Shown: positions 5,863 through 12,004 of the stretch, in pieces | How positions within the stretch are numbered: position 1 is the first letter of the stretch | Layout of the letters: the number at the start of each line of letters is the position of its first letter | Made by a program: the position numbers and the translations under genes | NCBI GenBank assembly: GCA_013287095.1 | Contig: JABDEJ010000069.1 | Span: 1 to 12,004 of the forward strand | Origin: Bacteroidota bacterium | GTDB lineage: Bacteria > Bacteroidota > Bacteroidia > CAILMK01 | Direction: 5' to 3' | Length of the DNA stretch: 12,004 nucleotides | Notes under the pieces: model-generated | What the model was told of the DNA's origin: nothing | Seen by the model: only the letters and a program-made list of their open reading frames with translations | The model's database searches: none

Positions 5863-5877
5863 TCAAAACATTGAATC
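5860..5877. repeat. Perfect 7-bp hairpin next to the repeat cluster
   Basis: GATTCAA-AACA-TTGAATC is a perfect 7-bp stem with a 4-nt loop. It overlaps the last bases of repeat unit D and lies 34 nt past the receptor stop codon on the minus strand. It lacks a following T-run, so it is not a standard intrinsic terminator, but it could stabilise or delimit the receptor mRNA 3' end. Confidence 0.45.
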
Positions 5878-5910
5878 ACAGCTAAATTTTCTTATAGAAT
5901 AACCCTAATT

Positions 5911-8814
5911 TTATCTGTTTGGCGGAATTACTGGTGGGCCTCCAGGCGGTACGCCGCCATTCATACGGTTTTGCCAGTCTGGTGCCGGTTTTTCTACTAC
6001 GCCTCCCGCCGTATAATGGCGTAAGGTATAAGTGAATGAGAGCATGAAATAGCGCTGCAATACTGCTGTTCTTACATCATCAACATACGCTGCCGTGACG
6101 GTGCGGGCAATGCTCACATTCTGGTTCAAAGCATCAAAAACAAAAAGCTTTATTTCTCCGGCATTGCCTTTGAGGAATTTTTTAGCAATACCGCCATTGA
6201 CCAGTAAAAGACTCTGGTCATAAGTCCCTAATCCGGTATAGAGTGTATGACTGATTTCGGTATTGAATGTAAATCCCCTCCAGAATATCCAATTGAATTT
6301 AAGATCGGCCAGGTGCGTGAAATAGTTTGCATTGGCCTGCGCATTCAGAGTGTTTTTGACAATATTGTACGTGGAATTGTAAGACAGCGTAAAATCCAGG
6401 TTTTCACTGATATTACTACTCAATACCACCCCAGGGTTAAGCGCATAAGTATTTGCGTAATTGAGCTGGTAATTTAAAAGACCGGGTGTAGAATTGTAAG
6501 ACACGCCGCCGTTGAAATTCAGGTTGCTGTTTATAAAATCGAATGGGATACCATAGGTAGCAAAAGCCCGTGTTGACCAATCGTTGTTGAGATTGACAGG
6601 ATAGGTAAGTTGTGCACCCTTGGCAAGCTTATAGCCACCACTAATTGTAGAGTCCTTGTTTGAAATAATGGTAGAATTCCCTATGTAGTTTTCATTAAGA
6701 TTCGCAGTAAAAAACAAAAAGAAACTATGCGCTTTGTCCGTATTGGTTTTGCCGTATCTGGCGATAAAAGTATTGTTATAAGACTGCTTAAGCTCGGGAT
6801 TCCCTGTACTCAGCAACAGGGGGTTAGTGTTGTTTACCACATTTTGCAACTGCGTAATAGAAGGAAGGTTCGTAGATGTCAAATAAAACAATCGCAGACT
6901 GCTTTTATCCTCAAATTTTTCATTGAAAATGGCAGTTGGTAAAAAATTCTCATATAAGTAAGACTTTTGACCGCTCGATGAAACCGGGAATGTCTGTGAA
7001 CCTTCCAGATCTGATACCTGGTAGTTCGCACCAATCATCAAATTTGCAGTTGCACCCCTGTAATGATAGCTTAACCCCGCCTTATTGGTTAAAGTAGTAA
7101 AACTATATTCATTTGACAATGCAGAATCAAGGGTCGTGTACTCACCTGTAAGTGCATTAAAGACATACGTTTCCTGGTTCAGGGAACTTTGGGTAAATGA
7201 AGGATTGTAGTTCACCTGGATCATGCTTTTATCGCCAATTGGTTCGGTATAGGCCAGGTTGGTACTAATGCTCTGGTTTCGGGCGGGGGCCGAAGCCTGC
7301 TGGTTGATGTGTACCATAGAAGTATCCACACCCGCCCTGTAGTATTGATTCACGGAGTGAAGTGTGTCTGATGCTGCTTTAGGATTAACATCAACCCCTA
7401 CATTCCAGGAAAAGGTCCTGCCCTTTTTTGCAAACTTATGCCGCCACAAAAGATTGGCATTAAAATCATAACCACTGGTGGCCTGGTTGAAAGTATTGTT
7501 TGTCGCGCTACTTGTGTCTAAGGGAGCATATAGCGAAGTGCCAACCGTAGAACTACTAACGGTAGCCTGCTGATAACTTATTTTGGGAGTAAATATGAGG
7601 GAGTTGGAACTGTCAGCCGTATATTCCAATCTTACATTTGCACGGTGGTTATAATTGTTTGTATTGGACTGGTCATTTTCATTATAAAAGGTCGGAATGT
7701 TATTGGTAGCAAAGTACTGCCTGGCTAAGGAGCTTTGGGTATTGTTGTCCGTATTGTTGAAGAAATAACTTGCAGTGATATATGTTTTCTTCCCGATACT
7801 ATCACTGAAATTGACACCTATTGAATTGGTTTTGTTGATCCCATTCTGCGAACCAACCAGGAAATTATTTGAGGCACCCCCACCATAACCGCCTGTAGGA
7901 CTGTTAATACCTGCGCCCGCGCGTCCACCACCACCCCTTTGCCCGCTGCTGCCCATGACGCCCAAAAGATCCTGGGTTGCAAAATTTTGCTGGTTAACAT
8001 TATTGCTAAGGCTGATAACCGATAAACGGAAATTATTGTCAAAATCATTGAAGGTTTCCCCGGCATTATAACGACCATCGGTGCCATAGCCGCCATAGAT
8101 TTTACCAAACTGCCCGTTTCTCCGGTACTTTTTGGTGACGATATTTATGGTTTTCTGAGAATTGCCATCATCAAATCCAGTAAAAGCCGCCTGGTCGCTT
8201 AGTTTGTCGTAAACCTGCACTTTGTCAATAACTTCAGCGGGCAGGTTGCGGAGTGCGGTAGTAGGGTCGTCCCCGAAAAAAGGTTTCCCATCCACCAATA
8301 CTTGCTTTACGGTTTCTCCATGTGCCTGTACAGAACCATCTGTATTTACAATGATGCCCGGCATCTTGTTTACGAGATCTTCCGCAGTCGCATCAGGATT
8401 GGTTTTAAAGGCATCGGCGTTATATTGTACTGTATCCCCTATTTGCTCTGCTCGTACCTGGTGCCCCTTTACCGTGATTTCTTTATAGGTGGAAATACCC
8501 AGCTTCAAAGAACCCAGATTGATATTTTGCTGCACCACCTGTACCTTGACAATAAGCGGTTTGTAACCGAAAAATGATATTTTTACAACGTATTTATCAG
8601 GCAATAATCCTGTTAAAACAAACCTACCGCCCGTATCTGTCAATATGCCTGCAACATTACCGGAATCTTTCTCTTTCCGGATAGAAACGGATGCGCCTGT
8701 AACGGCAGATTTGTTAATGGCATCAACCGCCTTGCCTCTGATACTATAGGTCTGTGCATAGGCCTCTGAGCCTAACAATAACATTAACAGGGATATATAT
8801 AGTATTCTAATCAT
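5911..8814 (-). CDS. TonB-dependent-receptor-like outer-membrane beta-barrel protein
   Basis: A large outer-membrane protein, 967 residues from the chosen start. The frame extends to a TTG at 8856, but ATG 8814 is followed at once by a clean signal peptide (MIRILYISLLMLLLGSEAYA, cleavage before Gln21), and promoter elements lie between the two. Residues about 22-95 form a carboxypeptidase-regulatory-like (CarboxypepD_reg) domain ending in the typical YVVKISFFGYKP. Residues about 110-230 form a plug-like domain (AEDLVNKMPGI, QVLVDGKPFFGDD, LPAEVIDKVQVYDKLS). The remainder is a long barrel of the OMP_b-brl_3 type. A glycine-rich insertion sits near residues 290-320. After the last strand (YFMLSFTYTLRHY) comes a Pro/Gly-rich tail (GGVPPGGPPVIPPNR). 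No SusD-like partner is present, so this is not a SusCD glycan pair. The substrate is unknown. It is transcribed divergently from the dioxygenase-permease operon, which suggests a transport link. Confidence 0.9.
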   Translation of the reverse strand: MIRILYISLLMLLLGSEAYAQTYSIRGKAVDAINKSAVTGASVSIRKEKDSGNVAGILTDTGGRFVLTGLLPDKYVVKISFFGYKPLIVKVQVVQQNINLGSLKLGISTYKEITVKGHQVRAEQIGDTVQYNADAFKTNPDATAEDLVNKMPGIIVNTDGSVQAHGETVKQVLVDGKPFFGDDPTTALRNLPAEVIDKVQVYDKLSDQAAFTGFDDGNSQKTINIVTKKYRRNGQFGKIYGGYGTDGRYNAGETFNDFDNNFRLSVISLSNNVNQQNFATQDLLGVMGSSGQRGGGGRAGAGINSPTGGYGGGASNNFLVGSQNGINKTNSIGVNFSDSIGKKTYITASYFFNNTDNNTQSSLARQYFATNNIPTFYNENDQSNTNNYNHRANVRLEYTADSSNSLIFTPKISYQQATVSSSTVGTSLYAPLDTSSATNNTFNQATSGYDFNANLLWRHKFAKKGRTFSWNVGVDVNPKAASDTLHSVNQYYRAGVDTSMVHINQQASAPARNQSISTNLAYTEPIGDKSMIQVNYNPSFTQSSLNQETYVFNALTGEYTTLDSALSNEYSFTTLTNKAGLSYHYRGATANLMIGANYQVSDLEGSQTFPVSSSGQKSYLYENFLPTAIFNEKFEDKSSLRLFYLTSTNLPSITQLQNVVNNTNPLLLSTGNPELKQSYNNTFIARYGKTNTDKAHSFFLFFTANLNENYIGNSTIISNKDSTISGGYKLAKGAQLTYPVNLNNDWSTRAFATYGIPFDFINSNLNFNGGVSYNSTPGLLNYQLNYANTYALNPGVVLSSNISENLDFTLSYNSTYNIVKNTLNAQANANYFTHLADLKFNWIFWRGFTFNTEISHTLYTGLGTYDQSLLLVNGGIAKKFLKGNAGEIKLFVFDALNQNVSIARTVTAAYVDDVRTAVLQRYFMLSFTYTLRHYTAGGVVEKPAPDWQNRMNGGVPPGGPPVIPPNR

Positions 8815-8827
8815 TGGAAAAGAAGTG

Positions 8828-8857
8828 CAAAAATAGGCTTTGGATTCGACCTGCAAA
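8828..8857 (-). promoter_or_regulatory. Promoter of the receptor gene (TTTG-18 nt-TATTTTTG)
   Basis: On the minus strand the -7 box TATTTTTG (8835-8828, followed by C) lies 18 nt after a TTTG at 8857-8854, close to the Bacteroidota -33/-7 layout. The box ends 14 nt before ATG 8814, giving a very short leader. The -33 TTTG overlaps the TTG that opens the longest frame, which supports ATG 8814 as the true start. Confidence 0.6.
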
Positions 8858-8898
8858 TATCAGTCCTGTTTTCTTATGAATACGTTAATAAAAAGCTA

Positions 8899-10065
8899 AT
8901 GCCATTTTTGAAGATAACCCGAATCGTTTTAAAAAGCTTTGTAATATCTTCGCCCTGGGTTGCCAATGAAAGCAGCCCATATATTGAAGAAGCGCACAAA
9001 ATGGACGAGAACGCTTTCATCACATTGCCTCCTGAACAGCATCTACCCTCCACCTGGTACGGGCCAGATATGGAACTGCGCAAAGCCGACTGGGTGATCC
9101 ACCTCAGCGAGGAGGACGTAATGGAACTCGAAGCTGCTGCAATGCAACTTCTTGCCTCACAAAGCAATATTGCTTCACTTCAGGCAGACAGTTTTCCTTT
9201 ACCAGGTCTGGGGCCGCGCCTGGCAATACTTCGGGAAACGTTGATTCATGGCCCTGGTTTTTCCCTCATTAAAGGCCTGCCTATAGGACGCTATTCCGAG
9301 AAGGAAGCCGGAACTATATTTTATGGCCTGGGAAGCCATATCGGCAGTCCAAGGTCCCAAAATGCCCTTGGACATACCCTTGGACATGTACGTGATGTCG
9401 GACTTAAAAGCAGCGACCCAAATGCGCGCATATATCAAACGAAAGAACGCCAGACCTTTCATACAGATTCTGCCGATGCGGTTGGTCTTCTATGCATTAA
9501 AAAAGCAAAAAAAGGAGGCACATCTCTATTGGTAAGCGCTTCAACCATTTTTAATAAAATGCGGCACCAACGGCCAGACCTTCTTGAGTTGCTCTTGCAG
9601 CCTGTAGCTACCGACCGCAGAGGAGAAGTACCTGAGGGAATGTTGCCTTACATGCTTATTCCGGTATTTAGCTGGTACAAAGGCTTTTTGACCATATTTT
9701 ATCAGCGGCAATATATAGAATCGGCACAACGGTTTGATGACGCACCACGATTGACACCCATGCATATAGAAGCCCTCGACATGTTCGATGCCCTTGCTAA
9801 TGATCCTACTCTTAACATATCCATGAACCTGGAGCCTGGGGATATGCAGTTTGTCTATAATCATGCGCTATTGCACGACCGTACTGGTTTTGAAGACTGG
9901 GATGATCCAGCTGAAAAGCGCCATCTTCTGCGGCTTTGGCTTTCCATTCCAAATGACAGGCCGCTACCTGATGTATTTGCGTCACGTTTTGGCACAACTG
10001 AAATCGGGAACCGGGGTGGCATTATTGTGCAGGGAACCACACCTATTATACCCTGGACCAAGTGA
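8899..10065 (+). CDS. TauD/TfdA-family Fe(II)/2-oxoglutarate-dependent dioxygenase
   Basis: A protein of 388 residues from ATG 8899. ATG 9001 (residue 35) is a plausible alternative that would drop a weakly conserved-looking N-terminus and leave a 186-nt divergent intergenic region. Family members couple 2-oxoglutarate decarboxylation to hydroxylation of a small molecule. The iron triad is visible as H188-T-D190 (QTFHTDSAD) and the distal H326 (LLHDRTGFEDW). The arginine that should hold 2-oxoglutarate is probably R345 in RHLLRLWLS. The segment LSIPNDRPLPDVFASRFG and the glycine-rich end are shared by a TauD-like subgroup of unknown substrate, so taurine should not be assumed. There is no signal peptide, so it is cytoplasmic. 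Its TGA stop overlaps the GTG start of the permease gene (GTGA), indicating translational coupling. Substrate supply by that permease is a reasonable inference. Confidence 0.88.
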   Translation: MPFLKITRIVLKSFVISSPWVANESSPYIEEAHKMDENAFITLPPEQHLPSTWYGPDMELRKADWVIHLSEEDVMELEAAAMQLLASQSNIASLQADSFPLPGLGPRLAILRETLIHGPGFSLIKGLPIGRYSEKEAGTIFYGLGSHIGSPRSQNALGHTLGHVRDVGLKSSDPNARIYQTKERQTFHTDSADAVGLLCIKKAKKGGTSLLVSASTIFNKMRHQRPDLLELLLQPVATDRRGEVPEGMLPYMLIPVFSWYKGFLTIFYQRQYIESAQRFDDAPRLTPMHIEALDMFDALANDPTLNISMNLEPGDMQFVYNHALLHDRTGFEDWDDPAEKRHLLRLWLSIPNDRPLPDVFASRFGTTEIGNRGGIIVQGTTPIIPWTK

Positions 10066-11396
10066 AAATCCAATCCAAACTGGGCTCATTTGATTTGACC
10101 ATGATTGTCATAAGCCTGGTAATCGGTGTCGGGATATTTAAGACGCCTGCCCTCGTTGCCGAAAAAGCCGGCTCTCCATTTGTTTTCTATCTGGCCTGGG
10201 TACTCGGGAGCTTTATTAGTATATGCGGAGCCTTAACATTTGCAGAAATCGGAGCGCGATTGCCAGAAGCAGGTGGATTTTACAGAATATTCTCACAGTG
10301 CTACCACCCTTCCTTCGCTTTTGTTATAAACTGGGTACAACTGATCGCCCTTGCAGGGAGTGCCGCAGCTATTTCGCTCATCGGTGCCGAATATATCCGC
10401 CCTCTCATTGTGCCTGCCAATATGCAGACCGATGCCGTGTCGCGGGGCATAGCACTAACGATGATGGTCGTTTTGTTTGTCTTGAATTACCTGGGCATAA
10501 AAACCAGCTCCCGGGTGCAAAATGTTTTAAGTTTTTTGAAAATAGGCATGATCCTGTTGTTTTGCCTTGCTGTTTTTGGCACGGGAACAGGGTCGGCACC
10601 TGTCATCCCCACTACCCCTGTTCATCCATCGCATAACGTCATTTCTGCCCTCGGGCTGGCACTGATCCCCGTTTTTTATACCTGGAACGGATACCAGTAC
10701 ACGGTAAATTTTGGGGCAGATGTTAAAACCCCTCAAAGAAATATCCCAAGAGCCATATTTTTCAGCATGGGGATCGTCCTGGTGTTATACATCGCTATCA
10801 ATATTGCTTACTGCCGGGTCCTGGGCTTTGATAACCTGAAAGGGAATGAACTGATAGCTGCAAAGCTGGGCAGACAATTTTTCGGCGAGGCCGGTTTTAA
10901 GATCACATCGCTTGTGATTTTTGTTTCGGTGGTCGGCTATGTCAATACTTCCCTCATGTCAAACCCTCGGGTCTATTATGCTATGGCTGAGGATGGTATT
11001 CTGCCTTCGATTTTCAAAAAACTGAATAAAAAAACTCAGGTACAGGAGTTTGCACTTACATTTTTCTTTGCGCTTGTTGTCCTCTTATTGGTTTTTATGG
11101 ACAATTTCGAAAAACTCATTAACAATATCACTTTTATTCATTGCCTTGCGCTGATGTTTGGTGCCGCCACAGTATTTGTCTTGCGTAAGAGGATGCGGGG
11201 AAGTGGCTATTCGGGCTTTCAGGTATTTCCCTCTATTTTGATCCCGATTATTTTTATGTTGTTTTTATTGTTCGTGTGTATCAATGTTTTCATTGCAGAA
11301 CCGACAGTGGCTTTCATTGGTATTGGCCTTTGCGTTATAGGCTTCCCGTTATACTATACCATCAGGTTTGTACTGAACCAGGGTCAACATAAGTAG
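10062..11396 (+). CDS. APC-superfamily amino-acid permease
   Basis: A 444-residue integral inner-membrane transporter with about 12 hydrophobic helices. It shows the APC hallmarks: helix 1 has the unwound substrate-binding motif G22-V-G-I-F26 followed by KTPALVAEKAGSP. The helix 2 region has GALTFAEIGARLPEAGG (about 56-72). Later segments include YTWNGYQY and SLMSNPRVYYAMAEDGILP. The organisation resembles the LAT/SLC7-like branch, which transports amino acids by proton symport or exchange. The substrate cannot be read from the sequence. The start is GTG at 10062, inside the stop codon of the dioxygenase gene (4-nt overlap), so the two genes form an operon. The stop lies 17 nt from the stop of the convergent arginase gene, with no clear terminator between them. 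Confidence 0.92.
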   Translation: MKIQSKLGSFDLTMIVISLVIGVGIFKTPALVAEKAGSPFVFYLAWVLGSFISICGALTFAEIGARLPEAGGFYRIFSQCYHPSFAFVINWVQLIALAGSAAAISLIGAEYIRPLIVPANMQTDAVSRGIALTMMVVLFVLNYLGIKTSSRVQNVLSFLKIGMILLFCLAVFGTGTGSAPVIPTTPVHPSHNVISALGLALIPVFYTWNGYQYTVNFGADVKTPQRNIPRAIFFSMGIVLVLYIAINIAYCRVLGFDNLKGNELIAAKLGRQFFGEAGFKITSLVIFVSVVGYVNTSLMSNPRVYYAMAEDGILPSIFKKLNKKTQVQEFALTFFFALVVLLLVFMDNFEKLINNITFIHCLALMFGAATVFVLRKRMRGSGYSGFQVFPSILIPIIFMLFLLFVCINVFIAEPTVAFIGIGLCVIGFPLYYTIRFVLNQGQHK

Positions 11397-11413
11397 ATTG
11401 CTTACGTAGCCAT

Positions 11414-12004
11414 TTAACGCAAAACATCCTCGGCAAGACTTCCCCTTAAAATATCCACCACCGCATTGGCCATTTTGTTCTCTTTATCCAATAATGGATT
11501 TACTTCAGTGACCTCTAAAGATTTAAAATTTGGCATACGTGTAAATACCTTCAACAGGTCTTTTGTTTCTTCTAATGTCAATCCACCTTTTACAGGCGTT
11601 CCGGTTCCTTTTGAAATGGAAGGATCCAGGCTATCTACATCAAACGAGACATAGACCGCGTCATAATGCTCGAAATATTTTTCGATTTCTTTGGCCGTTT
11701 TTTTGGCTCCTTTTTTATGGATATCTTCGGGTGGATAATATTTTATATTTAATTTTTTCAGGGTATCCCATTCCTGTTTTTCAAGAGACCGGATATCAAC
11801 ATAAACCAGATCCTCAGGTAATAATTTTGGCGTGATCTTTCTTTTCCCAGTCCTTTTAATGGCCTCCCAGTTTTTAATGACTTCGGGTTTGATGGATTTT
11901 ACCTGGTCTTCACGGTTGTCCTGCCCCAGTAAAATGGCAATCGGCATGCCGTGCATATTGCCTGAAGGTGATGTATAAGGTGAATGTATATCTCCATGCG
12001 CATC
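11414..12004 (-). CDS. Arginase (5' part beyond the window edge)
   Basis: The frame is open to the right edge, giving the last 196 residues; the ATG at 11956 is internal, because the conserved block upstream of it is in frame. Visible residues 1-21 read DAHGD...SPSGNMHGMP. They include the manganese ligands D1, H3 and D5 of the arginase DAHxD motif and the substrate-binding SGNxHG segment. Further on, SFDVDSLDPS supplies the other two metal-binding aspartates, followed by GTGTPVKGGLT. EVNPLLD contains the substrate-binding glutamate. These are arginase (ureohydrolase) features, and the spacing and SGNxHG favour arginase over agmatinase or formimidoylglutamase. The reaction is L-arginine plus water to L-ornithine plus urea, in the cytoplasm. 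The gene converges on the permease gene with a 17-nt gap. A functional link to the permease is possible but unproven. Confidence 0.93.
   Translation of the reverse strand, partial: DAHGDIHSPYTSPSGNMHGMPIAILLGQDNREDQVKSIKPEVIKNWEAIKRTGKRKITPKLLPEDLVYVDIRSLEKQEWDTLKKLNIKYYPPEDIHKKGAKKTAKEIEKYFEHYDAVYVSFDVDSLDPSISKGTGTPVKGGLTLEETKDLLKVFTRMPNFKSLEVTEVNPLLDKENKMANAVVDILRGSLAEDVLR

Noticed and set aside
8815..8856. N-terminal extension of the receptor frame to TTG 8856
   Set aside because: It would put 14 polar residues before a perfect signal peptide, and it overlaps the TTTG/TATTTTTG promoter elements.
8903..8952. Possible plus-strand -7 boxes for the dioxygenase (CATTTTTG, AAGCTTTG, TATCTTCG)
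   Set aside because: Each differs from TAnnTTTG at one position, none has a convincing -33 element, and the start codon (8899 or 9001) is itself uncertain.

Overview
The window looks like chromosomal DNA of a member of the Bacteroidota, probably of the Chitinophagaceae/Sphingobacteriia type. Four things point there. A secreted protease carries a C-terminal type IX secretion (T9SS) sorting domain. There is a large outer-membrane receptor with an N-terminal carboxypeptidase-regulatory-like domain. Five transcription units have the Bacteroidota promoter -7 box TAnnTTTG, each followed by C. Both tRNA-Leu genes lack an encoded CCA. All large reading frames appear intact; no insertion sequence, phage gene or CRISPR array was seen.

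Layout. Positions 1-146 hold the C-terminus of a membrane protein, followed by tRNA-Leu(CAG) at 236-317. Next comes an overlapping MNT nucleotidyltransferase/HEPN pair (416-1055), a MntA/HepT-type toxin-antitoxin module. Two overlapping pterin genes follow (1149-2214): a 6-pyruvoyl-tetrahydropterin synthase whose active-site spacing matches the animal tetrahydrobiopterin enzyme rather than QueD, and GTP cyclohydrolase I. The strand then switches. A small outer-membrane beta-barrel protein (2222-3025), an M43 metalloprotease (3177-4496) and an unrecognised membrane-anchored protein (4631-5173) lie on the minus strand. A good intrinsic terminator separates the protease from the beta-barrel gene.

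Positions 5174-5910 have no protein gene. This stretch holds tRNA-Leu(GAG) on the minus strand, a possible terminator for it, and a cluster of four short palindromic repeat units (5703-5862), two direct and two inverted.

The right part holds a 967-residue TonB-dependent-receptor-like protein (minus). It diverges from an operon (plus) of a TauD/TfdA-type Fe(II)/2-oxoglutarate dioxygenase and an APC amino-acid permease that overlap by 4 nt. Convergent with these is an arginase cut by the window edge. Receptor, permease, dioxygenase and arginase could form a route for importing and modifying an amino-acid-like compound, but the substrate cannot be read from the sequence and joint function is inference.

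The most interesting points are the receptor/dioxygenase/permease locus, the structured repeat cluster with a compensatory base-pair change, the animal-like PTPS paired with FolE, and the very short leaders implied by the promoter boxes.
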